Part shown: in pieces, positions 43,556 through 51,115 of the stretch
Layout of the letters: every line of letters starts with the position of its first letter
Position numbering within the stretch: position 1 is the stretch's first letter
DNA from: Actinomadura litoris
Lineage (GTDB): Bacteria > Actinomycetota > Actinomycetes > Streptosporangiales > Streptosporangiaceae
Direction: 5' to 3'
NCBI RefSeq assembly: GCF_009733595.1
Contig: NZ_WOFH01000001.1
Span: 248,001 to 312,000, forward strand
Length of the DNA: 64,000 nt
Notes under the pieces: generated by a model
The model's input: the letters and a program-made list of their open reading frames with translations, nothing else
The model's database searches: none
What the model was told of the DNA's origin: nothing
Made by a program: the position numbers and the translations under genes

Positions 43556-43807
43556 ATGACGGACATCGTGGTGCCGAAATGGGGCGCGACCATGGACGAG
43601 GCGACGATCGTCCAGTGGCTGAAGAGCGTCGGCGACCGCGTCGCCGAGGACGAGCCCATCGCCGAGATGGAGACCGACAAGGCGCAGGCCGAGATCGTCA
43701 GCCCGGTCGGCGGGACGATCGTGGAGCTGCTCGTGGAGAAGGACGCCGACGTCGTCGTGGGCCAGGTCATCGCCCGCGTCGCGGCGGAGGGCGAGGCGCC
43801 CCGATGA
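43556..43807 (+). CDS. Stand-alone lipoyl-carrier protein
   Basis: 83 aa, one complete lipoyl domain: MTDIVVPKWGATMDEATIVQWLKSVGD at the start and the lipoylation lysine in EMETDKAQAE. No peripheral-subunit-binding or acyltransferase domain follows, so it is a free arm and not an E2. It would shuttle the acyl group from the E1 encoded just before it to an acyltransferase elsewhere. ATGA overlap with the next gene. Confidence 0.9.
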   Translation: MTDIVVPKWGATMDEATIVQWLKSVGDRVAEDEPIAEMETDKAQAEIVSPVGGTIVELLVEKDADVVVGQVIARVAAEGEAPR

Positions 43808-45159
43808 CGCTCGCCGAACGCGTCGCCGACTTCACCGCGAACCTGAAGCCGTCCTCGATCCCGCCCGACCTCGTCGAGAAGGCGAAGGTGACGGTCCTGC
43901 ACGACCTCGGCGTCGGCCTCGCCGGGCACCGCCTCGCCGCGACCGCGTACGCGTACGCGAAGGAGGAGGGCGGCTGCGGCGCCGGCGCCGGCGCGCGCGG
44001 CGCGCGGCTGCTGGTGGACGGCACGCCGGTGACGGCGGAGGCGTTCGCGCTCGCGACCGGCGCGCTCGTCCACGCGCGGACGCAGGACGACACGCAGGTC
44101 GCGGTGTCCACGCACCTCGGCGCGACGACGCTGCCCGCGCTGCTCGCGCTCGCCGACCGCGCCGGGCTGCACGGCGCCGACCTGCTGACCGCGCTGGTCG
44201 CCGGGTACGAGGCCGCGTCCGTCATCGCGGAGGGCGGCGCCGACGTCTCGACCGCGCGGGGGTTCCGCGCGAGCAGCGTCTACGGGCCGTTCGCGGCGGC
44301 GGCCGGGTCGGCGCGGCTGCTGGGCCTGACCGCCGGGCGGACCGTCTCGGCCCTCGGCCTCGCCGCCGCGTTCGGCGGCGGGACGAACCAGACGTGGGTC
44401 GCGGGCACGCAGGAGTGGCGCTACCAGGTCGGCGCGGCGAGCCGCAACGGCATGGTCGCGGCGCTGCTGGCCGCGCGGGGCGTCACCGGCGCGCCGGACG
44501 CGCTCGACGGCGCCGCCGGGCACCTGCGCGCCTTCACCGGCACCGTCCCCGCCCCCGCCGACCTGCGGCTCGGCGAGGACTGGCGGCTCCGGCGCGTCAC
44601 CTACAAGCCGTATCCGGTCTGCGCGATCAACCAGATCCCGGTGACGCTGCTGACCGGCCTCGCCCGCCGCCACGGCATCGGAGCCGACGACGTCGTGGCG
44701 GCCGTCGTCGAACTCCCCTCCGACGACGCCGCCTATCCGGGCGTCGACGCGCACGGCCCGTTCCGCGACGTCGGCGGGACGCTGATGAGCCTGCCCTACT
44801 GCCTCGCGGTCGCGCTGCGCGAGGGCGGCATCGAGCTGGACGACCTGTACGGGTGGGACGACCCCGCGCTGATGGACCTGGTCCGCCGCGTCCGGGTCGT
44901 CCCGGCGGACGTGCCGCGCGGCGCCTGCCGGATCACCGTCCAGACCCGGGAGGACGGGACGCGCGTCGCGGAGCACGCCCCGGACCCCTCCACGTTCGAC
45001 TGGGACCGCCACGAGACCGCCGACCGGCTGCGCGCGATGGCCGCCGAGACACCGCTGACCGCCGACCGGCTGGAGCGGTTCGTCGAGGTCGTCCTCGACC
45101 TCGACCGGCGGCCGGTGCGCGAGCTGGTCGACGCGACGATCACCGAACCGAAGGAGTGA
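43804..45159 (+). CDS. MmgE/PrpD family protein
   Basis: 451 aa, all-helical then alpha/beta, in the fold of 2-methylcitrate dehydratase, cis-aconitate decarboxylase and iminodisuccinate epimerase. It shows HDLGVGLAGHRLA, LVHARTQDDTQVAVSTHLGATTLPALLALAD, FRASSVYGPFAAAAGSARLLGLT and YKPYPVCAINQIPVT. The activity could be dehydration, decarboxylation or isomerization of a branched di- or tricarboxylate; the exact reaction cannot be set. It is co-translated after the lipoyl protein. Confidence 0.85.
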   Translation: MTLAERVADFTANLKPSSIPPDLVEKAKVTVLHDLGVGLAGHRLAATAYAYAKEEGGCGAGAGARGARLLVDGTPVTAEAFALATGALVHARTQDDTQVAVSTHLGATTLPALLALADRAGLHGADLLTALVAGYEAASVIAEGGADVSTARGFRASSVYGPFAAAAGSARLLGLTAGRTVSALGLAAAFGGGTNQTWVAGTQEWRYQVGAASRNGMVAALLAARGVTGAPDALDGAAGHLRAFTGTVPAPADLRLGEDWRLRRVTYKPYPVCAINQIPVTLLTGLARRHGIGADDVVAAVVELPSDDAAYPGVDAHGPFRDVGGTLMSLPYCLAVALREGGIELDDLYGWDDPALMDLVRRVRVVPADVPRGACRITVQTREDGTRVAEHAPDPSTFDWDRHETADRLRAMAAETPLTADRLERFVEVVLDLDRRPVRELVDATITEPKE

Positions 45160-45166
45160 CCCCCTG

Positions 45167-46201
45167 ATGCGAGCCACCCTCATCTACGGCCGCGGCGACG
45201 TCCGGGTCGAGGAGGTGCCCGACCCGGTGCTGCGGGAGCCGACCGACGCGATCGTGCGGGTGACGCGCGCCTGCGTCTGCGGCAGCGACCTGCACCGCTA
45301 CCGCGGCATGGACCCCGTGGACGAGGGGCTGCGCATCGGCCACGAGTTCATGGGCGTGGTCGAGGAGACCGGCGCCGACGTGGGCTCGGTGCGGCGCGGC
45401 GACGTCGTCCTCGTCCCGTTCCTGTGGTGCGACAACTCGTGCGACTTCTGCCGGGACGGCCTGCACGGCTCCTGCCGCAACGGCGGCCGCTGGGCCGTCG
45501 GCGGGCTGGACGGCGGCCAGGGCGAGGCCGCCCGCGTCCCGCAGGCCGACGGCACGCTGGTCAAGCTGCCGGTCGGCGCCGACGACCCGGTGATCCCCTC
45601 GGTGATGGCGCTGTCGGACGTGCTGCCCACCGGCCACCACGCCGCCGTCACCGCCGGGGTCGGCAAGGGCTCCACGGTCGCCGTCATCGGCGACGGCGCG
45701 GTCGGGCTGTGCGCGGTGCTGTCGGCCGCGCGGCTCGGCGCCGAGCGGATCGTCCTGCTCGGCCGCCACCGGGCCCGCACCGACCTCGGCCGCCGGTTCG
45801 GCGCGACCGACGTCGTCCCCGGCCGCGGCGCCGAGGCGGTCGCCGCGATGCGCGAGGCCACCGGCGGCGACGGCATCCCCCACGTGCTCGAATGCGTCGG
45901 CAACACCGAGGCGTTCGAGACGGCGCTCGGCGGCGTCCGCGACGGCGGCACGATCAGCCGGGTCGGCGTCCCGCAGTACGCGCAGGCGCGCATGGACTTC
46001 GACGTCTTCATGCGCAACCTCACCATCACCGGCGGCGTCGCACCGGCGCGCCGCTACGTCCCCGAGCTGCTGGCCGAGGTGCTCGACGGCACGATCACGC
46101 CGGGTGAGGTGTTCGACCTCTCGGTGAGCCTGGACGACATCGCGGACGGCTTCCGCGCGATGAACGACCGCGAGGCGCTGAAGGTCCTCGTCCGCCCCTG
46201 A
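45167..46201 (+). CDS. Zinc-dependent alcohol dehydrogenase
   Basis: 344 aa medium-chain dehydrogenase. Catalytic zinc ligands are CVCGSDLH and GHEF; the structural zinc site is CDNSCDFCRDGLHGSC. The NAD(P) site is VAVIGDGAVGLCAVLSAARLGAERIVLLGRHRAR. It would oxidise the hydroxyl formed after hydration, or reduce an aldehyde, as the last redox step of the operon. ATG 45167 lies 7 nt after the PrpD-like stop. It is followed by a hairpin terminator. Confidence 0.9.
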   Translation: MRATLIYGRGDVRVEEVPDPVLREPTDAIVRVTRACVCGSDLHRYRGMDPVDEGLRIGHEFMGVVEETGADVGSVRRGDVVLVPFLWCDNSCDFCRDGLHGSCRNGGRWAVGGLDGGQGEAARVPQADGTLVKLPVGADDPVIPSVMALSDVLPTGHHAAVTAGVGKGSTVAVIGDGAVGLCAVLSAARLGAERIVLLGRHRARTDLGRRFGATDVVPGRGAEAVAAMREATGGDGIPHVLECVGNTEAFETALGGVRDGGTISRVGVPQYAQARMDFDVFMRNLTITGGVAPARRYVPELLAEVLDGTITPGEVFDLSVSLDDIADGFRAMNDREALKVLVRP

Positions 46202-46237
46202 CTCGACACTGACTTCCGCCTTGACGCACGACCCCCG

Positions 46238-46270
46238 CAGGGCCCTGCCGCGACCGCGTGCAGGGCCCTG
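46238..46270 (+). terminator. Hairpin terminator of the catabolic operon
   Basis: Two copies of the self-complementary CAGGGCCCTG (46238-46247, 46261-46270) around a 13-nt loop, 37 bp after the alcohol dehydrogenase stop. It separates that operon from the riboswitch transcript. Confidence 0.6.
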
Positions 46271-46461
46271 ACGTGCACCTTCACCCTAGATCCTGATTTT
46301 GCTGGAGTTTGCCAACCATTGGCGATATGAGTAACTTGTCCCACTCGGACGCCCTCCAGGCGATCCATCACCAGTGTCCCTAGATGGGGTCATTGGTGCG
46401 GCCTGAGCCGATTCTTCGCGCTCGGGCCACCGCATCAGCGCCGCTGCGTCGCAGCAGCGGC

Positions 46462-46581
46462 GACGCCGAGTCCGCCGTCGCGCGGAGCCGGGGACCCAAC
46501 CTCGCATCGGGGTGAATCGGCCTGTCACCAGGCCGTAGGGCGACTTCCAGCCCGAACCCGTCAGCTAACCCGGTAGGCGTC
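46462..46581 (+). promoter_or_regulatory. c-di-AMP riboswitch (ydaO-yuaA leader)
   Basis: The conserved blocks occur in order: GCCGAGTCCG (46465), GGGGACCCAAC (46490), CGGGGTGAATCGG (46508), TAGGGCGAC (46536), CCCGAACCCGTCAGCTAACC (46551) and GGTAGGCG (46572). The closing stem pairs GACGCC (46462-46467) with GGCGTC (46576-46581). A separate 7-bp hairpin precedes it at 46441-46460. The ribosome binding site of the downstream hydrolase follows within 10 nt, so c-di-AMP binding probably lowers its expression. Confidence 0.93.
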
Positions 46582-46604
46582 TGGAAGCCAAGGAGTTCCC
46601 CCCT

Positions 46605-47342
46605 GTGAAAGGCAAGCACGGCAGCAACTGGACCGTCCGCAACCTCAACCCCCGGGTCGCCGGAGCCGTGGCCGGAGTCGCCGCCCTCGGCGTGATCGGC
46701 GGCATCGTGCAGGTCACGACGGGCTCGTCGGGTTCGGACCCGGCCGACTCGGTGGCCGCGATCCAGACCGTCCCGCAGGCGCCGAACCAGACGGACCGGT
46801 CCCCGGCGGGCACCCCCGAGGCGCGCGAGCGCAAGGCCGACAAGCGCGAGGCCGACAAGCGCGAACGCGACACCCGCGACCGCGCCTCGCGCGAGCGGCG
46901 CACGGAGAAGAAGACCCCGGAGCCGGTGGCCGGCCCCCGCTCGGAGGTCATCGAACGGGCCAAGACCTGGAACCCGGGCACCTCCGACCGCGTCTCCTAC
47001 AGCCAGACCGACTACCACAACGGCTACCGCACCGACTGCTCGGGCTTCGTCTCGATGGCGCTCGGCCTGCCCAAGCCCGGCGAGAACACCGTCGGCCTGA
47101 CCTCCTCGCGCCTCACCGAGCGCATCTCGATGTCGGAGCTGAAGAAGGGCGACCTCGTCATGGACGCGCTGGGCACCAACACGACCCGGCACGTCGTCAT
47201 CTTCGAGAAGTGGGCGAACAGCGACCACACCGCCTACTGGGCCTACGAGCAGCGCGGCCGCTACGGCACCGACCACCGGACCCGCGACTACGGCCTCTCG
47301 TCCGGCAGCGAGTACAAGGCGTACCGCCCGACCAACCTCTGA
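46605..47342 (+). CDS. Secreted NlpC/P60-like cell-wall hydrolase
   Basis: 245 aa. A short basic N-terminus and one hydrophobic helix (GAVAGVAALGVIGGIVQV) form a signal or anchor. A ~70-residue charged linker (repeated ERKADKREADKRERDTRDR) follows, then a compact cysteine-peptidase domain with RTDCSGFVSMALGLP and TTRHVVIFEKWAN as the Cys/His pair. It should cut peptidoglycan stem peptides. Such hydrolases are the usual targets of ydaO riboswitches in actinobacteria, as here. GTG 46605 follows AGGAG. Confidence 0.85.
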   Translation: MKGKHGSNWTVRNLNPRVAGAVAGVAALGVIGGIVQVTTGSSGSDPADSVAAIQTVPQAPNQTDRSPAGTPEARERKADKREADKRERDTRDRASRERRTEKKTPEPVAGPRSEVIERAKTWNPGTSDRVSYSQTDYHNGYRTDCSGFVSMALGLPKPGENTVGLTSSRLTERISMSELKKGDLVMDALGTNTTRHVVIFEKWANSDHTAYWAYEQRGRYGTDHRTRDYGLSSGSEYKAYRPTNL

Positions 47343-47350
47343 GCGCACGG

Positions 47351-47389
47351 CAAGGGCCCGGCCCGGGGCGTCCCCGGGCCGGGCCCTTG
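47351..47389. terminator. Strong bidirectional terminator
   Basis: A perfect 18-bp stem (47351-47368 with 47372-47389) around the loop CGT, between the convergent hydrolase and PucR genes. Confidence 0.85.
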
Positions 47390-47402
47390 GCCGTCCCGGG
47401 GG

Positions 47403-48680
47403 TCAGGTGTCGGCGAGGATGCGGGCCACGGTGGCGCTCAGCGCGCGGACGCCCCGCGTGCTCGTCGGGTCGATGCCGGTCAGCTCCCGGGCCCGGCGCA
47501 GCCGGTAGTCGAGGGTGCGGGGGTGGACGTACAGGTGCGCCGCCGTCAGCAGCCGGTTCATGTCGTGGCGGTAGTAGGCGTCGAGCGTGGAGACCAGGTC
47601 GGGCCCCTGGAAGAGCCGGTCGGCGATGCCGCGCAGCCAGTGGTCGACCTCGGGGACCCGCGCGGCGCCCAGCTCGACGAAGACGTCCGCGAGCGTGGTG
47701 ACCTTGCGCGGGACGGCCTCGACCGGCGCCGCCCCGCTGATCCGCCGCGCCAGCGGCAGCGCGCCGGGCAGCGCGCCCGCGTCCGCGACCGTGGCGCCGA
47801 CGGCGCAGCGCCGCCCGGCGATCTCGGCGACGGCGGCGGACATGGCGAGGGCGCGCTCCCATTCCCGCTCGGAGACCTCGGTCAGTTCGGGGGGCTCCGC
47901 CGGCTCGGGGGGCTCGGCCGGTTCGGGGGGCTCGGCGGGCTCGGCGGGCTCGTCCGGTTCGCGCTCGGAGGGGCCGGACGTCGCCTCGCACGGGAGCGGG
48001 AGCAGCGCGACGAACTCGCGGGGGTCCTGCCAGCGCATCGGCACCCGGTCCGTGTCGACCAGGACGCCGATGATCTCGGCGCGGGCGGGGGGCGGGAGCG
48101 GCGGGTCCTGGTCGGCGATCCGGACGACGGTCAGCAGGTAGCGGTCCGGGACGGGCAGGCCGAGGCGCCGCGCCAGCTCGGCCGCCGACGGGTCCCCGGC
48201 CAGCAGCGCCGCCGCGAGCTGCTGGACGCGCTCGACGAGGGGCACGACGTTCCGCTGCCCGTCCAGGAAGCCGCGCGTGTAGGCGTTCTGCGCGGCGGTC
48301 CCCTGCGGGCCGACCCAGCCGAGGAGCCGCATGAGGTCGTCCAGGCCGGAGGGGTCCGCCGCCTCGTGGATCTCCCGCACCGTCAGCGTCGAGTGCAGCC
48401 CGAGCACGGACCGGTGGGCGTGCAGGGAGATCCCCGCCCGGCCGCGCTCGTGCCCGACCGAGGCGATGACCGCGAGGTCGGCGCCCGTGAACGGCCGGTC
48501 GTGCGCCGACAGCTCCACGGTGCGGCGCCGCAGCAGCACCGCGAACTCCAGCAGGTCGGTGTGCTCGCGGTCGCCCGAGGCCAGCGCCTTGTACTCGGGC
48601 AGCTCCCGCGCGTAGAGCTCCACCGCCCGGCGCGCGTTGGCGTCCACCCGTCTCGTCAGCGTCGCAAAGAGATCGCCCAT
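47403..48680 (-). CDS. PucR/CdaR-family transcriptional regulator
   Basis: 425 aa. The N-terminal sensory part is helical, the middle is GGDEF-like, and the C-terminus has the PucR helix-turn-helix LDAYYRHDMNRLLTAAHLYVHPRTLDYRLRRARELTGIDP. A Pro-Glu repeat insert (about 47886-47960, units EPAEPPEPAEPP) interrupts the middle domain and is encoded by a G/C-rich DNA repeat. PucR-type proteins activate purine or sugar-acid catabolism in other bacteria; the target here is unknown. ATG 48680 follows AGGGGACAGG. Confidence 0.85.
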   Translation of the reverse strand: MGDLFATLTRRVDANARRAVELYARELPEYKALASGDREHTDLLEFAVLLRRRTVELSAHDRPFTGADLAVIASVGHERGRAGISLHAHRSVLGLHSTLTVREIHEAADPSGLDDLMRLLGWVGPQGTAAQNAYTRGFLDGQRNVVPLVERVQQLAAALLAGDPSAAELARRLGLPVPDRYLLTVVRIADQDPPLPPPARAEIIGVLVDTDRVPMRWQDPREFVALLPLPCEATSGPSEREPDEPAEPAEPPEPAEPPEPAEPPELTEVSEREWERALAMSAAVAEIAGRRCAVGATVADAGALPGALPLARRISGAAPVEAVPRKVTTLADVFVELGAARVPEVDHWLRGIADRLFQGPDLVSTLDAYYRHDMNRLLTAAHLYVHPRTLDYRLRRARELTGIDPTSTRGVRALSATVARILADT

Positions 48681-48844
48681 CCTGTCCCCTTTCGTCCCGC
48701 GTGATTCGCACGAGAGGGCACGGCGGATGATCAACCCAGCGGCCGGAACCGGCCGCGAGCGTGACGGTCCGCCAGCGATCGGATGCCGATAGTTCTGTTA
48801 GGGTCCGACCGCAATACCCGTCCCCCGCCCCCTGGAGCTGACCC

Positions 48845-49348
48845 GTGGCGAAGAAGATCGCGATCGTGCTGGCCTTCGGCGGGCTGATGCTGGGCGCCAC
48901 CTCGTGCGACGACGACGGCGGCGGTAAGGGGGACGCGAAGGCCGGGCCGTCCACGCCGTCGGCCGCCGCCACCCCGGGCGCGACCGCACCGGGCGCCGCC
49001 GCACCCACGAGCCCCAGCGCGGCGAGCCCCACCGCGGCGAGCCCGACCCCCTCGACGCCGGCGGCCGCGCCCGCCAGGCCGAGGCTCCCCACGAGCAAGA
49101 CGATCGTGATGATCGACCCTGACGGCAAGCGCTACACCTACACGGAGATGGCCCAGTTGGCGGCGGGCATGCGCGCGACCATGAAGACCGCGCCGTCGAA
49201 CTTCTGCGCCAAGTCCTATCAAGAGGGCGTCAAGGGCGGCGGCAGGTTCCCGGCCGGACGCGGCGCGTGGATGTCCGCGTGCGAGGAGGGCTGGCGCCTC
49301 GGCGCCAAGCCCCGCTGGCCCACCCCGCGCTGGCCCACCCCGCGCTGA
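48845..49348 (+). CDS. Putative lipoprotein with Pro/Ala/Thr-rich stalk
   Basis: 167 aa. The signal ends in a lipobox-like LGATSC, so Cys is likely lipidated. A ~60-residue Ala/Pro/Ser/Thr stalk follows, then a small domain (KTIVMIDPDGKRYTYTEMAQLAAGMRATMK) with two later cysteines. The C-terminus (RWPTPRWPTPR) comes from a DNA tandem repeat that runs past the stop codon. GTG 48845 is the start. The family is not recognised. Confidence 0.65.
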   Translation: MAKKIAIVLAFGGLMLGATSCDDDGGGKGDAKAGPSTPSAAATPGATAPGAAAPTSPSAASPTAASPTPSTPAAAPARPRLPTSKTIVMIDPDGKRYTYTEMAQLAAGMRATMKTAPSNFCAKSYQEGVKGGGRFPAGRGAWMSACEEGWRLGAKPRWPTPRWPTPR

Positions 49349-49395
49349 CCCACCCCGCGCTGGCCCACCCCGCACTCACCCAACCCGCGCTCACC
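49307..49395. repeat. 15-bp tandem repeat spanning the lipoprotein stop codon
   Basis: Five units of CACCCCGCGCTGGCC (49321-49395) after a partial unit at 49307, with single-base changes between copies. In the second unit TGG is TGA, which makes the stop of the lipoprotein gene. Confidence 0.85.
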
Positions 49396-49474
49396 CTGAC
49401 CTACCTCGGACCGGGGGCCCGTTCCAGGGGGATATGGGCGCTTTCACCGGGGTCGCCGTTCTAGGCTGTCCGCC

Positions 49475-51115
49475 GTGACCTCTGGGCAGATGGTGATCGA
49501 CGGGCGCTTCGAGCTGCGGGAACGGCTCGGCAGCGGCGGGATGGGCACGGTCTGGCGCGCGCTCGACCTCGCGCTGGAACGCGAGGTCGCCCTCAAGGAG
49601 GTGCGGCTCGCCGAGACCGACATGTCCGCCCTCGACCCGAAGCTCGCGCGGATGCTGCGCGAGCGGGTGATGCGCGAGGCCCGCGCCCTCGCCCGGGTCG
49701 ACCACCCGAACGTGGTGACCATCCACCACATCGTGGACTCCTCCGAGATGCCGCACCCGTGGCTGGTGATGGAGCTCGTCCGGGGGAAGTCCCTCCAGGA
49801 CCGGCTGGAGGAGGGGCCGCTGTCGCCCGCCGAGGGGGCGGCCGTCGGGCGCGGCGTCCTCGCCGCGTTGCGCGCCGCCCACGAGGCCGGGATCTGCCAC
49901 CGCGACGTCAAGCCCGGCAACGTCCTCCTGCGGATGGACGGAACGCCCGTCCTCACCGACTTCGGCATCGCGGTGCTGGACGAGGCGTCCCGCGTCACCG
50001 CGACCGGCGGGCTCGTGGGCTCACCGGAGTACATCGCGCCGGAGCGGCTGCACGGCACGGAGGGCGACCCGGCGTCGGACCTGTGGTCGCTCGGCATGCT
50101 CCTCTACGTCGCCGTGGAGGGGCGCAACCCGGTGCGGCGCCCGACCCCGGCCGCGACGCTGGCCGCAGTCATGACCGCGCAGATCCCCCCGGCCCACCGC
50201 GCGGGGCCGCTGGCGCCCGTCCTCCAGGCGCTGCTGGTGCGCGACCCGGCCGCCCGTCCGACGCCCGACCAGCTCGACCGCATGCTCGCCCACGCGGCCG
50301 GATCGTCCGCCACCTCCTTTCCGGACTCGACGCCCGCCCCCTTTCCGGCCCCGCCGCCACCCGGCACCGACCCCGGCTCCTCCGGTTCGTTCCCCGGCAC
50401 CTTCCCGCCGCCGATGCGGATCACCGGCCCGGCCGCGCCGCCGCCTCCGCGCCGGCGGGCGCGGACGGCCGCGACGGCCGTCATCATCCTCGCGATCGGC
50501 GTGGTCGCGGCGGTCCTCACCACGATCGCCATCGCGGTCCCCCGCATGATGGACGCCCTCGACAGGGCGGCCGCCGGCAGTCCCGGCACCACCCATACGG
50601 ACGACACGCGCAAGAGCACCGGGAACGCGAGCGGGACCAAGAAGGGCGACGCGGCACCGAAGACGCTGCTGACGCCCGCCGCCGTCCGCGATGTGATCAA
50701 GAAGTTCGAGCAGGCGTCGGGCAGCAAGCGGTTCGCGGAGTTCACGGTGTACGAGGAGCGCGCGTCCGCCGACGCCCCCGTCGCCGGGCGCCGCGCCGCC
50801 TTCGACAACTACACCTACGAGAAGGGCGCGGACGCGGCGATCCGCAGCCGCCCGAGCGTCGCCATCACGACCGGCGACGCCAAGGTGGACCTCGACATCT
50901 TCAACTGGGACGCGCTGCCGGCCCTGCTCAACCGGGCCGCGCGGACGCTCAAGGTGCCGAAGCCGACCAACCGGTACGTCATCGTCAGCGCCGCGTGGAC
51001 CTTCAACGGCGACAAGCCCACCATGATGATCCACTTCACCGACGAGTACGACGGCGGGTACCTCGCGGTCAACACCCAGGGCAAGGTCATCAGCACGCAC
51101 CCGGCCGACTCCTAG
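49475..51115 (+). CDS. Membrane Ser/Thr protein kinase (PknB-like)
   Basis: 546 aa. The kinase domain 10-280 has GSGGMGTVW, VALKEV (Lys41), CHRDVKPGNV (Asp144), DFG (Asp162) and SPEYIAPE. A Pro-rich juxtamembrane segment leads to one membrane helix (AATAVIILAIGVVAAVLTTIAIAV, near 330-355). The ~180-residue outer domain has no PASTA repeat and is unassigned. GTG 49475 is used. It probably senses an external cue. Its stop overlaps the convergent lipase stop. Confidence 0.9.
   Translation: MTSGQMVIDGRFELRERLGSGGMGTVWRALDLALEREVALKEVRLAETDMSALDPKLARMLRERVMREARALARVDHPNVVTIHHIVDSSEMPHPWLVMELVRGKSLQDRLEEGPLSPAEGAAVGRGVLAALRAAHEAGICHRDVKPGNVLLRMDGTPVLTDFGIAVLDEASRVTATGGLVGSPEYIAPERLHGTEGDPASDLWSLGMLLYVAVEGRNPVRRPTPAATLAAVMTAQIPPAHRAGPLAPVLQALLVRDPAARPTPDQLDRMLAHAAGSSATSFPDSTPAPFPAPPPPGTDPGSSGSFPGTFPPPMRITGPAAPPPPRRRARTAATAVIILAIGVVAAVLTTIAIAVPRMMDALDRAAAGSPGTTHTDDTRKSTGNASGTKKGDAAPKTLLTPAAVRDVIKKFEQASGSKRFAEFTVYEERASADAPVAGRRAAFDNYTYEKGADAAIRSRPSVAITTGDAKVDLDIFNWDALPALLNRAARTLKVPKPTNRYVIVSAAWTFNGDKPTMMIHFTDEYDGGYLAVNTQGKVISTHPADS

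Noticed and set aside
46202..46461. Second regulatory RNA or small gene before the riboswitch
   Set aside because: Only the terminator and a simple hairpin are visible; no conserved RNA motif or coding frame.
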